Shown here in pieces: positions 23,201 to 32,885 of a stretch of DNA of 64,000 nucleotides. Source of the DNA: Amylostereum areolatum. Its lineage: Eukaryota > Basidiomycota > Agaricomycetes > Russulales > Stereaceae. The stretch covers positions 186,001 through 250,000 of the forward strand of contig SAXG01000029.1 of assembly GCA_012932865.1 (NCBI GenBank), given 5' to 3'. The stretch's first letter is position 1. Every line of letters starts with the position of its first letter. The notes beneath the pieces were generated by a model. That model was not told the DNA's origin. It saw only the letters and a program-made list of their open reading frames with translations, and did not search any database. The position numbers and the translations under genes are program-made.

Positions 23201-23963
23201 TTTCCTACCCCTGGCCATGACCGCGTTCAACAATATAACCCATTCATCCATCGGCATGTCCCCCAACTTCGCCAATTACGGTCGCGAACTCTACCTCGGA
23301 ACAAATCCCCGCCGCGAAACAACCAACCCCACGGCCAACGAACTCGCCCAACGAATGCGAGACATCTACACCGAAGCACGCTCCGCCCTCAAGGCCGCTC
23401 AAAATGATCAGAAGCGGTTCTATGATCGTAACAAAGCCGACCCCGTGGACTACCATGTCGGGGACTTCGTATGGTTGGAAGCCAAAACTCGCGACGGACA
23501 GACGGTGATCCATACCGTACGACCAATGCAGAAGCTAGACGCCAAACGATTCGGGCCGTTCAAAGTTCTGAAAAAGGTTGGGGCATCGGCGTACCATCTT
23601 CAACTCCCGAAGACGTGGGGACGTAAACACCCAGTGTTCAACGAATCCCTCTTATCACCGCACAACGGTCCTGCCTTCGACCAACAGAAAAAAGCACCAC
23701 CTCCGCCCCCTGACCTTATCCAAGGAGAAGAATTCTACGAAGTAGAATCCATCGTCGACGTCCGTAGAAAGTCGAAACGCCTCGAATTCCTGGTCCATTG
23801 GAAAGGGTACGATCAAAGTGAAGATACCTGGGAACCAAAGACAAATCTGGGGAAAGCCAAGAAACCCCTAGACGACTTCTACCGCCGCCACCCCACCGCC
23901 TTAAGACTGCTCAAATGGCTCCTCATACGCCGATTACGATCGAAGCCAACCATACGATCATGA
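20145..23963 (+). CDS. pol polyprotein of D (PR-RT-RH-IN-chromodomain)
   Basis: 1272 codons without a stop. Order: N-terminal charged region; aspartic protease with ALIDSGCTGS at about residue 108; RT from about 290 to 540 with YLDD at about 467; RNase H at about 600-740 ([25 protein letters not shown]); integrase HHCC zinc domain near 825-870 (HPGRYKTHEL, CETCQRNK); DDE core with IDF near 898, SDRGSVF near 962 and QTDGQTER near 990; chromodomain near 1198-1250 (YEVESIVDV...LVHWKGYDQSEDTWEP). The catalytic residues checked are all present. It copies the RNA to cDNA and integrates it. The chromodomain would steer integration to marked chromatin. Confidence 0.95.
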   Translation: MAGAPPTGVDTSRKYALPRTAQWTLKRLRENKPESAIAELRIWTHHKRREEATHEAVQEIGRMGDEQAIQALHELHSPMRFIRSNGRREQINVPIRLQFGPKTVNAQALIDSGCTGSCIDEAFVKKHDIPTKKTARPIPVKNADGTHNSGGPITEYVTAHVTIHGHEEDLDLAVSHLGMNVYIGHEWLRQHNPSINWTEGTITFDRCPQECQPTKFNINEKDEETPDEVYPLEEGEQLYAFDWEGYQSSTSLYVRTLASDIAIAENAKKKAQTFAERVPSDYHEFKDIFDKDDFDKLPKRRPWDHAIELKPDFTPVDCKVYPLTLDEQGKLDDFLEENLRSGRIRNSKSPMASPFFFIKKKDGSLRPVQDYRRLNDMTIKNRYPLPLVQELLDKLKGAKVFTKLDVRWGYNNVRIKEGDEWKAAFRTNKGLFEPTVMFFGLTNSPATFQAMMNDLFRDLIHEGIVVVYLDDILIFTETLEQHRQAVKQVLQILRDNNLYLKPEKCDFEQEEIEYLGMIVGHGKVRMDPAKVTAITNWTAPTTKKQLQSFLGFCNFYRRFVPGFSRIAHDLTKLTGHTDWEWTDAQQVAFEELKRRITSQPVLAIPTDNEKFRVEADSSDYATGAVLSQKQANGHWHPIAYFSKALSPAERNYEIYDKELLAIMSALDEWRQYLMGARQPFDIWTDHRNLTYFRKVQKLNRRQARWLMELQEYNFTLTHKAGNQMGKPDAISRQAGLKKGENDNKDVVLLKTELFRALRTPEGSGIMVDGPENAFITRIKGTTKQDDSVKRALAMKVKGWKEQENNLFTFQQRIYVPRDKKLRADIIQAHHDGPLNGHPGRYKTHELITRNYWWPAIRDDVRKYVEGCETCQRNKIRHDQIAAPLHPHEPPKGPWEHVSIDFVMPLPVSEGYDAICNVNCMGTKQVVFWATTKDLTEDELAKEFLRNVVPHHGVPRKIVSDRGSVFVSKFTKALCEQLGIEANPSTAYHPQTDGQTERSNMTMENYLRIYVNHRQDDWAHFLPLAMTAFNNITHSSIGMSPNFANYGRELYLGTNPRRETTNPTANELAQRMRDIYTEARSALKAAQNDQKRFYDRNKADPVDYHVGDFVWLEAKTRDGQTVIHTVRPMQKLDAKRFGPFKVLKKVGASAYHLQLPKTWGRKHPVFNESLLSPHNGPAFDQQKKAPPPPPDLIQGEEFYEVESIVDVRRKSKRLEFLVHWKGYDQSEDTWEPKTNLGKAKKPLDDFYRRHPTALRLLKWLLIRRLRSKPTIRS

Positions 23964-24055
23964 AGGCTGCCCATGAGCGTCTGGACAAACATCTTGTGCG
24001 CCGAAGGGTTTATCATCGGGATTCAACGAGGACGTTGAATCTAACGGGAAGGTGA

Positions 24056-24548
24056 TGTCATGAACGTTACCATTCCGGACATCTCGGACACCTCGGGGAC
24101 CTCGGGGATAATATCCCAATTCATTTTTATTTTCATTTCTATCTGACTACTCATCACTTAGTAACACTCCGTCACTCCGGTGGAGACTCGGCTTATCCTT
24201 GCTCCTTCCTGACGTCATGACTCCAGGCTCGTCTTATCATCGCTTCTCTTGACTCCACATGACATCATAATGCTGCGCATGACATCATGCCGCTCCGGAC
24301 CCGGCTCATCCTTATTGTCTCGCTTACTGATCCTGCTGCGCATGTATCTATACTTAGCTCTGCTTACTGACCGCCGTGTGTCGTAGCTTACTAAGTGACT
24401 CTGCCTCGTAGTATATAAGGGCTCCGTTCCTCCTGTACATATTCCCCATCTCGACCTGGTCAATACTACCGACCTTACTCCCCATCGCCCCTCTTCACTT
24501 GTGTCACACGTCGTCGCCTAGTGCTCATCACTAAGGCCGTTGCTGACA
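24056..24548 (+). repeat. 3' LTR of D
   Basis: 493 bp, same as the 5' LTR but for one seen substitution (ctcatcact against ctcgtcact). Confidence 0.95.
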
Positions 24549-24689
24549 CTGTCCATCTCGTCATACGGTACTGTAGTGCACGTTGCACTACCCTAGGCCT
24601 GACACTCTCGAATCCATCTGTTCTCTCTTGCTCCTCTCATCGTCACGACTTAGGCGGCTCCATCGGTCTCATAAACTGTGTTTCTGACA
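24549..24689 (+). repeat. Family A LTR fragment, downstream half
   Basis: Continues the LTR piece of 15967-16005 from ctgtccatctcg to the terminal TTTCTGACA. It is abutted directly by the inverted R1 copy. Confidence 0.85.
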
Positions 24690-24898
24690 GTGTGAGCGCT
24701 GGCACGCTCCCACACCCAACATGAATGGCACGAGTGTTGCACTCTGCCTACAAAAATGTGAACACCTGGGTTCAAAAAATTTGAACTCTGCCAATAAAAG
24801 ACTTGAATGCTAGGGTTCAAAAATTTGACCTTAGAACCTAAAATTGTGAGGAACCGTACTGCCATACTCACAATGGCCCACTCCCCACCAAGTATTTA
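24690..24898 (-). repeat. R1 module, second copy (inverted, truncated)
   Basis: Reverse complement of the first ~210 bp of the repeat at 8547, ending ...CCACCAAG next to TAT. Only the beginning of the minisatellite part is present before the A LTR takes over. Confidence 0.7.
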
Positions 24899-26036
24899 GA
24901 GTAGTTGTCCTGTCCGTTCAAAGTCCTACATTAAATCAGCAGTGATTTCTTAGCATTTGAAGCAAGGTCCTCACTCGGATTAGTCCTACATATATCTGTT
25001 CTGCACCTGTTGTGCCTATCTGATTCACACAGAATCTCATAGGACCCCCATCTATCTACCCGTTGTCTCATCAGTTTACCCATCACCCCACAAGTCTTCA
25101 TTAGGTCCCCCTCGTCCCATCAGTTACACACATTGCACATCTACGGTCGTCATATCAGGATTGGACACCAAGCTAATTTGATACACCCCTCATCGGTCAC
25201 ATTTATGGTACATCATCATCAAGCTGGAGAATTCGCCTAATGTCCCCTCAAGTAAAGTGAACTTCATAATCCCCAAACAAACAGGTAAGCCTGGGAAAGA
25301 GGAAAAGCCGGCAAGCCTGAAAGTGAAAGAACCATCTTTTCACCTGACACTGCATGCCCTGGGCCCAAATGTGAACGGCCAAAGTGTAAAGGGCACCATC
25401 AACACGAGGACATGGCCTGTCTAGGCAGTCAGTGTCTCTCCCAGGCGTGTCAAGGGAGAGGAAGACAGAATGCTCACCTTGTTCTCCTCCCCGTCTAATA
25501 TCCCTGCATCTCCTGCTTTGCATCCACCAATAAGAATGACTACTAGCCATGCTCTATATAGATAAAGGTCAGTAACAGGAGCTATCACCATCACCAAAGA
25601 GCAATGAGATGGAGCAAGAGCATCGGCAACAGCAGTGGAAAGCTGCTGTCACCGATGCACAGCTCATAAAAGGCTACAAGGCCTAGGATGATGTTATGGG
25701 AACTGGAAATGAGCTGCCTCATGCTATGAAGCATGTGTGGAACGAGCCAGAGGAAGATAGAAGGAGAAACTAGGTCAATATGAGGATGTACTCATCCAAA
25801 GGCTGTGCCAGCCTTATGACCTATGTTGTGCATCCCTATGAGAAGAAAGGGGAGGATAGAAAAGGAGGGCAAACAATGACTGAATCCGTCACTGAGGCGC
25901 CATGGTCATTGAGGAAGAAGTTGAAGTTGACGTGTTGAACCCGATGCAGCACGTGAGCTGGCAACATCATGGATACATGACTAATTCGTGAGGACTGTTA
26001 CGAGTCCGTGACCAAGGAGCCAATGATGGAAATTGC
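24899..26036. other. No gene recognised
   Basis: No coding similarity could be recognised in either strand. Minus-strand and plus-strand frames are short and unremarkable. Confidence 0.35.
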
Positions 26037-26130
26037 AGTTCCTCTAGGAACATTTATTATGTCATCCTTTTCCTTCCCATCCACGCACAATTTGTGACAC
26101 TAAGACGGGCTAGGTTAGGGTTAGTCACGT
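26037..26130 (-). repeat. T repeat with telomere-like end (copy 2, inverted)
   Basis: ttcctctaggaacatttattatgtcat... to ggttagggttagtc is the imperfect reverse complement of 15873-15960. The telomere-like units again lie at the outer end. Confidence 0.55.
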
Positions 26131-26943
26131 GACCAGTCTGACCCATACCAAACCTGTCCTGTACACTTTGTTTGAGCTCTAGACATGTAAACACATACAT
26201 GTTCAGATTTTTATTGGACTCTATAATGCATATACTGACTTGTACAATTTTTCCAAGCCATATTGATCACGTATGGCCCACTTGAACTCAATGTTTCGGC
26301 AACTGCCGAATTTTGTTCAGCACAGGTCGTAAGTACGTCTTTTCTGAATTCCTTCCTCCCATCCTGCATCTACCCTACCCATCCATCCCATACATCTGCC
26401 TGCCTACACATCCTCTACACCCACCTATGTGCCCTCTGTATATGCTTTCCTGAACACTGGATGCCATTTTTCTAACCTCGGACACAATGGGATGGGTGGG
26501 ACGGAATCTGGATGAGAGCAGAAAAGGTGAGTGCCCCTGAATCTGTTTGGAAACTTACCCCCCATCGTGCACCTGATTGCACTCCTACCGCCAACAATGT
26601 CGCACGGCATATGCCACGTTCCAGTGCACACCGTCCCTCAACCCCGCATATTATCACAGAGGAAAAGTGGGCGTAAGATGGTGAACTTTGGGACATGAAG
26701 TCCCAAAGCCCTGATTGGCTGGCACTCGCCAACTGCGAGCTCATCGTCACTGTTAGCAAGTGATGCCAACAGCGACGAGCACACACGCCCTAGCCAATCA
26801 TGACTGAGGAGGAAATCATTTCCTCTTTGTTCGTGATTATCGGGCCTGCCCCAGTCTTCGCCATGTGAGGACGTGTCTCTCTGATGTCCGCACCCAACGC
26901 ACTTGCGCCTAGCCTCCTCACCCATGTCAGCAATGCTCATACG

Positions 26944-27018
26944 GTGTATACACACCAGGCCCATGTGCTCATGCGACGCGCGAGCAATGGCAGCCAGGCA
27001 TGAGGCCAGGACTTGAGA
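26944..27018 (+). repeat. Hairpin repeat H, copy 1
   Basis: About 75 bp with consensus GTATACACGCCTGGCC, then CACGTGCTCG...GCGCGAGCA, then GGCCAGGCGTGAGGCCAGGA. Outer arms CACGCCTGGC / GCCAGGCGTG and inner arms TGCTCGCGCG / CGCGCGAGCA can pair. Similarity between copies extends about 60 bp upstream. Confidence 0.65.
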
Positions 27019-27623
27019 AGAGACTCAGGGGGCAGAGGGTGTTGCATGGAGCAGCAGGCGCAAGCGTGTGCAGGTGAAAATGTCATCCTATGTCATCCTC
27101 ACCTGGGTGTGCTTGATGGCAGATGACATGAGTGGGCAGAAGGTGCGTGTGAGGGCAAGGGCGGTGGGGGGCAAGGACAGCAGGTGCGGTTGTGGGCAAG
27201 GGTGGGGTTCGACATGTGTGTTGTCCTTGAGGCACAAAGTCCCAGCGACAAGTATGCACACCGTGGCCAACTGGCCTGCTTCCCCCTCCGCCCCCTACAA
27301 ACGCAAACACGACACCCCCGCTGTTGTGCTCGTCTCCATACCCAACGTGTATATGTCTCCACCCCTGCCTTCACCTCTGCACCCCGCCTCGACTCCTGAC
27401 ATTGTCCGCACCCTATCCTCCCGCATGCCCGCTCATCCGCACCACTGTCCACCCCCGCCCTTGACATTGCTCTAAACGCACATGCATGTGCGTTGCCTTG
27501 TCTTCTATACCCTCGCCCACCATCGCTGCACTCACACTCACATGTGCGCCTGCCCATGTACAACTTGCGTGCACCCACCTGCTGCACACACTCCCTCACG
27601 TGCTCCCACTCACCACCGCATGG

Positions 27624-27690
27624 CGCATACACGCCTGACCCACATGCTCGCACGTTGTGCGGGCAATGGCGGCCAGGCGTGAGGCCAAGG
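27624..27690 (+). repeat. Hairpin repeat H, copy 2
   Basis: Same organisation as 26944-27018, with the inner stem degraded (CTCGCACGTTGTGCGGG). Confidence 0.6.
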
Positions 27691-27739
27691 AGCGCAATAG
27701 GAGGGGGAGAGCGGCAGACTGAGGACAGTGCAGACGTGT

Positions 27740-27791
27740 TATGATGATTTTCGGAGCCCATTTCTGAGCATGGGCTCCAAAAAGTGTCATA
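27740..27791. repeat. Hairpin repeat 3
   Basis: Homologue of 14485-14536: arms TATGATGATTTTCGGAGCCCA and the inverted TGGGCTCCAAAAAGTGTCATA around TTTCTGAGCA, with several mismatches. Confidence 0.6.
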
Positions 27792-28293
27792 GCACTCGCC
27801 CAGTGTGCTCAACGGCAGGGGTGGAGGTGCGGGCGAGGGCATGTGGGTGAGGGCGGATTGTAGAATTGGGTGTGCGGGCGAGAGCGAGGGCGGAGGAGAT
27901 GAAGAGGAGCTGAGAAAGACGAACCTGTGTGCAAAAAAGTGTCGTTGGATACGTGAGAAGGGCTTGAAGAGCAAGATGAGATGGAGGTGGCGCTTGAGTG
28001 GCGTTGGACGTGTTGGCGACGAGCGGGAAGGGGGAACTGGTACCAGTGGTGGAAGGAACAAAGCAAAGTAAGTAATGTGTTGGCACACGCGTCTCGGCAT
28101 GTCCCGGCTAGTTGGCAAGTGCCGAGATGCTTTCCCAATCGGTAAGTTGTGTCCTCGGTGCCAGGCTCACTTCTTTACTTCCTTCCTCCTGCTCTCCCCC
28201 TCCCCTTTCTCCTTCCATCATCAACCCACAGCGCCTCTCAAGTGTCGCCACAGCCTTCCCTTCCGCCGTTGAACCGGTCTCCCGCATACAAAG

Positions 28294-28737
28294 ATGCCCT
28301 TTTGGTGCCACCTCTTCCCAGGTAAGCCCCCCGCCCTCACCTCCAACAAACTCCTTATCACCTCCAAGCACTCCATTGGGCCAATCAAGGGCGTCGAGGA
28401 GAGCCACGCGCAGGTCGGAGAGCGATGGCTAAAGCGCCACCTCGAGATAGCGGGCAAGACAACGGAGGAGCTGGCGGTGAGGCTGTGGGCCGAGTGCTGG
28501 ACGGCCGTGGCAGAGGTACGTGTGCTCGGTCTACCCTCTCCGGGATGCACCCGCCCAACCAATTCCCAGCTCTCCAACGATGAATTTGAGGAGCATGTCC
28601 TGCCCTACGCTCGCGGCAAGAGCAGGCTCCACCTCCGTAGCCTCAACGCCTGCATGCGCGGGTTCGACACAATGCCGCCTGCCGCCGTGGACGCCTTTGC
28701 GCACGAATGGAGCTTCATCCGGACAGTGTTTCTCTAG
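28294..28737 (+). pseudogene. Gene fragment, unknown function
   Basis: An open frame of 147 codons with ordinary amino-acid composition, unlike its surroundings. A 54-bp in-frame stretch at about 28516-28569 has intron signals (GTACGTG...CAATTCCCAG). Removing it joins CWTAVAE to LSNDEFEEHVLPYARG. Upstream (28320) there is another CCCAG/GTAAG junction. The family was not recognised. It may be an exon pair of a broken host gene or one carried along by the repeats around it. Confidence 0.35.
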
Positions 28738-29199
28738 CGGTGACCCCGTGGATGCCGTGTGCGCGTTCACGGAGGAGATCGGGCAGACGGGAAAGTGAAA
28801 CAGCGAGGCTGTCGAGAGTTTCATCGTGCATACATGCGTCTCCTCCACGGCGTCGACGGTGCAGGCGGGGAAGGCGCACGTCCACGCACACACCATGCAC
28901 GCAAGCCTGGCGCCCCCGCTTTGTCCTCGGCCACCCCTGCCGCCTCCCTGCTGCCCCCTGTCAACACTCATGGCAACTTCCCCCACCACACCCTCATCCA
29001 CGTAGTCCCGTGCACAAGCATGCACGAGTGCACCAGCATCCCCACCCATCGTCTACTGCCCCACCCCTTCGCCAACTGTCCACTTTCCCTCGCCCTGAAG
29101 ACCTCGCGCCACCGCCCTCACACCCATAACCAACGCGCCCGATCTCCTCACCCAAGCTTGCGCCTTGGTCCCCTCGCCCATGCCGACAACGCTCACACA

Positions 29200-29268
29200 G
29201 CGTATACACGCCTGGCCCACGTGCTCGCGCGACACGCGAGCAACAGCGGCTGGGCGTGAAGCCAGGAT
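29200..29268 (+). repeat. Hairpin repeat H, copy 3
   Basis: Starts gtatacacgcctggccc and ends tgggcgtgaagccagga. Inner stem GTGCTCGCGCG/ACACGCGAGCA is well kept. Confidence 0.65.
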
Positions 29269-30160
29269 TTGGGGGACGGCGGATGCGTCGAGGGCGTCAG
29301 CTGCGTGAGGCGGCGGGTGGTAGCACAGGAGAGGGCAAGGGGTGCGGGTGAGGGTGCGGGTGAGGGCGGCAGGGGGCGCAGCCGTGAGCAAGAGGAGGGC
29401 AGGGCGGGAGAGGTGGTGGGAGGCAAAGGCGGCGAAGCATGGGGAGCGCGAGGGGAGTGCAAGAAGAGCACGAGAGGAGCGCACGCGAACAACGTGCTAA
29501 CGCGAACGGCGTGCTGGCGAGATAGAAGGGTGGACGTGAGGTGGAAGGACGTGGGAGCGCAGGGGACCGGGCAAGGCGACAACCGTGAAGCGTCGTTGGA
29601 CGCACTAGCAATAAGAGGAGAGGAATGGGGAACAAGGAAGGGAGAGGAAGCGAGTTGTGACCGAGCCAGCATCCTCCTCCTCCTCCTCTCCTCTATGCCC
29701 ATGCCCTCTATGCCCGCGCCCCCAGCACCAAGCCAGCATCCTCTTCCTCCTCCTCTCCTCCTCTTCCGCACCCTCAATGTGCACGTCCTCAGGCCTCAAC
29801 ACCTCCGCCCGCCCGCCCTCCCTCAACGCCCACGCCTGCGACCTCGAAGCCCGTGTCCACCCGTGCACGCCCCCAACCCGCCCGCACCCGCCCGCCGTCA
29901 ACGTGTGCGCTCACGCACCGTCAACGCTGGTGCTCACACGCCCTGGATGCCCACACACGTGCCCTCGACACCTGGGCGGACCACATCCATCGCGTATCAC
30001 GCGGGGTATAGCGGATGGGGGAGTGTGGTGCGTGGGGGGTGAGGGCGCGAGAGTGCGCACACAGAGGTGCAGGGTTTGGTGAGGGCTACGCACATTGACC
30101 CCCACTTTCATTCCCCTCCCTCGTTAGCGCTCCCGCTCCCGCTCCCCAACAATTAAAAGG

Positions 30161-30228
30161 CACGTACATGCCAGGTCCATGTGCTCGTGCGACGCGCGAG
30201 CAGCGGAGGCCTGGCATGAGGCCGAGGG
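30161..30228 (+). repeat. Hairpin repeat H, copy 4
   Basis: Starts cacgtacatgccaggtcc, has the inner stem GTGCTCGTGCGACGCGCGAGCA, and ends ggcctggcatgaggccgagg. Confidence 0.6.
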
Positions 30229-30858
30229 GTGCCCGTGCCCGTGCCCACGCACGTTGAGGGCGCACGTGTGGGCATACACGTTGAGAGCAAGGGGGGTGCG
30301 TGGCATGGGTGGGGGAGCGTGCACGTGCGTGTGCATGTCGAGGGCAGGAGTGGGTGCTTGCGTGCAGCGTGGGCGGAGGAACGAGGCGGAAAGGTGCGAG
30401 GATGAGGGGTGCAGGGATGATGTGCAGAGGCGCGGGGAGGATGAGTAGAGGTAGGAAGGCGGTCGACTCACGAGCGCGGATTGAAAAAGCGCGTTGGCGC
30501 TGAAAAAGGTGTCGTTGGATGCGGAGGCAGGGGCGATGAACATTGGGAAGGGCGCAAGGAGGCGTGTGGTGCGTGTTGAGGCAGAGTGGTGGGGGAAAAA
30601 TGCACGCACATACCATGTACATGCCTCCGTGCATCCCATGTCATTCAGCCTCGTGCCCCAAGTACATGCGGCGGAGTGAGAAGAAAAGCCGTAGACCACC
30701 ATTGTACGAAGTCTAGCTTGGCATTCCTAGCGATGACCTCAGGCTCAGCCGCTCATACTCAAATATCTCATGAACGTGACCGACAACGACATCTGCTGAG
30801 GCCACACGTACCATACCTCCGCCTCCGGCGAAGCTTCAAAGATGCTGTTGTACCCGTT

Positions 30859-31316
30859 TGTCATGAACGGTCTATAATTTTCTTTTACTTTTACATCGGT
30901 TACACGCTTTAGGACTTATCGGTTTATCACCGGTCCGGCTCCACTTCGGCCCAGACCCGGTTCATCCATATCCCACCCAGGCCCACGTGACTCATCTCGG
31001 CCCGGGTCTGACTCCTTTCCCCTGACTCATGCTGTACAATACTGACTCATGCTGTGCTCTTTTACATACAACTGCTTACTTATACTTGGTCTGCTTACTG
31101 ATCGCCGTGTATTGGTTGCTTACCTAAGTCTCTCTCCTCTCATGTATATAAGGCTCACTCTCGCTGTACATATTCCCTATCTCGAGCTAGTCAATTCTAC
31201 CGACTTTGCTTGCTTTCCCTCGTCTGTCGCCGTGTCCGATCGGCTCCCCTCTGTTGTCCTCATCTTCTAGTCAGCTGTGTCGTAACTTGGTGCTGTCGCA
31301 CTAGTCGTTGCTGACA
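30859..31316 (+). repeat. Family C LTR, plus orientation
   Basis: TGTCATGAACGG...GTTGCTGACA, 458 bp, with TATATAAGG near 31144 and an ATCTCGAGCT block downstream. It is preceded by CCGTT (30854-30858). No primer-binding site or internal sequence follows it. Confidence 0.85.
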
Positions 31317-31690
31317 CTCCTATGATGTGTTGCACGCGTAAGCTCGGTCGTATAATAATTGTACAAATATGCAACATGTGCGACATCGTCCCTTTTTTCT
31401 CATACTACTCCTGCGCTTGGGTACCCCGGACAACAAAGGTATCGAAGATGTGGCAATCAACGTCACTGTTCCATGCTGATGAAGATGACCTTACGAACCA
31501 TGTGCACCACCGAGTGAGCGTTGTCCTTGGCCATGTAAACATCGCCTGACCTAACGGAGTGGGCTCTATCCCAATCCACGCAGACGGTGAGGAAGGATCT
31601 TCCCATCGAGAAGGCAAAAGGTGTACCGCAGCATGTGAGTCTCAGATAGCGACATATATGAAAATAAGTAACAGCTCTGTGGGGCAACGG
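31317..31690 (-). pseudogene. Inverted host sequence between two C LTRs
   Basis: Read on the minus strand from 31690 it starts CCGTTGCCCC, and a frame runs to a stop near 31463. CCGTT is also the 5-bp flank before the plus-strand C LTR (30854-30858). The two flanks together make a target duplication if this block was inverted after insertion. Joining the frame before 30858 to this one gives an open reading frame across the site. The protein family was not recognised. Confidence 0.5.
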
Positions 31691-32147
31691 TGTCAGCAAC
31701 GACTAGTGCGACAGCACCAAGTTACGACAAAGCTGACAGAGGAAGAGGACGACAGAGGGGAGCCGATCGGACACAGCGACAGACGAGGGAAAGCAAGCAA
31801 AGTCGGTAGAATTGACTAGCTCGAGATAGGGAATATGTACAGCGAGAGTGAGCCTTATATACATGAGAGGAGAGAGACTTAGGTAAGCAACCAATACACG
31901 GCGATCAGTAAGCAGACCAAGTATAAGTAAGCAGTTGTATGTAAAAGAGCACAGCATGAGTCAGTATTGTACAGCATGAGTCAGGGGAAAGGAGTCAGAC
32001 CCGGGCCGAGATGAGTCACGTGGGCCTGGGTGGGATATGGATGAACCGGGTCTGGGCCGAAGTGGAGCCGGACCGGTGATAAACCGATAAGTCCTAAAGC
32101 GTGTAACCGATGTAAAAGTAAAAGAAAATTATAGACCGTTCATGACA
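31691..32147 (-). repeat. Family C LTR, minus orientation
   Basis: Reverse complement of 30859-31316 with a few substitutions, 457 bp. Confidence 0.88.
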
Positions 32148-32545
32148 GATCCATGCGAACCCTTCCTCCACCGACAATCATGCCCAGGTATTCGATTTCT
32201 GCCTTCTCAAACTCGCACTTTTCTGGCTTCAGATAGAGTTTGTTTTCTCGCAGGATCTGGAGGACCTCCTTGACTATCCGACGATGTTCTTCTAGCGTAT
32301 GCGTGAAGATGAGGATGTCGTCCAAATAGATGACCACGACTCCTTGGTGGATCAAGTCTTTGAACAGGTCGTTCATCATAGCTTGGAACGTAGACGGGGA
32401 GTTGGTGAGTCCGAAGAACATGACTGTAGGCTCGTAGAGACCTTTGTTCGTGTGGAACACAGCTTTCCATTCGTCCCCTTCTTTAATCCGAACATTGTTG
32501 TACCCCCATCGGACATCGAGCTTGGTAAAGTGCCGTGCTCCCTTA
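32148..32545 (-). pseudogene. RT fragment of family C pol
   Basis: Minus-strand reverse transcriptase core from KLDVRWGYNN to GMIVG-GRVRMD, with an intact YLDD and the FGLTNSPSTFQ block. It joins the C LTR directly, without RNase H, integrase or a polypurine tract, so about the last two thirds of pol are deleted. Its N-terminal side is cut at 32545 by the A2 LTR. Confidence 0.85.
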
Positions 32546-32885
32546 TGTCACGGATCGCTCCATTTCTCTCTTCGTTTGCAGACCTCGTACACGCGACGCG
32601 TCACGGCACATGACTTTCCCTTGCATCACATGCTTCAACGACGTCATTGCCTGGACTTCCGAGCGGGGTTCCGCATCCTTATCTATGACATCATTGCTCC
32701 GGACCTTTGTCCTCCGCCCCATGACTCCTTTCTTATTGTTCCCCCCACTCGCACCACTATCGCATCGCATCACACCATCGTACCCACTTGTATATAAGGA
32801 CAGTGTTTCTCTTCCCTTTTCCCTAGACTGTCCATCTTGTCATACGGTACTGTAGCGCACGTTGCACTACCCTAGACCCCGGCAC
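32546..32885 (+). repeat. 5' LTR of A2, upstream part
   Basis: 340 bp from TGTCACGG to ...CCCCGGCAC. TATATAA box near 32791-32797 and TAGACTGTCCA at 32824-32834. Confidence 0.92.

Larger units (their letters stand above)
16006..24548 (+). mobile_element. Ty3/Gypsy chromovirus, family D, young copy
   Basis: Two 493-bp LTRs (16006-16498 and 24056-24548) differ at a single seen position (G/A near the 3' end). A perfect 5-bp duplication CTGTC (16001-16005 and 24549-24553) flanks the element. It carries an orf0, gag and a 1272-codon pol without a stop. It lies in an A-family LTR fragment at the inferred A transcription start. Near-identical LTRs and intact pol make it the best candidate here for a recently active element, apart from frame breaks in gag and upstream of pol. 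Confidence 0.93.
26131..28100. other. Low-complexity region with scattered hairpins, no intact gene
   Basis: Long frames here (for example minus strand 27099-28118) have biased Pro/Ser/His composition and no recognisable domain. Hairpin repeats at 26944, 27624 and 27740 are listed separately. Confidence 0.4.
28738..30858. repeat. Minisatellite-like GC-rich region
   Basis: Mixed-orientation GAGGGCG / CGCCCTC-type degenerate repeats (about 29270-29480 G-rich, 29790-29960 C-rich, 30240-30370 G-rich), as in 12.1-15.5 kb. No supported gene, apart from the open sequence just before 30858 discussed with family C. Confidence 0.5.

Noticed and set aside
31049..31957. Identical frames of about 73 codons (MLCSFTYN...) at 31049 and, inverted, at 31703-31957
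   Set aside because: Both lie in the two inverted C LTRs. Identity reflects LTR duplication, not a gene pair.
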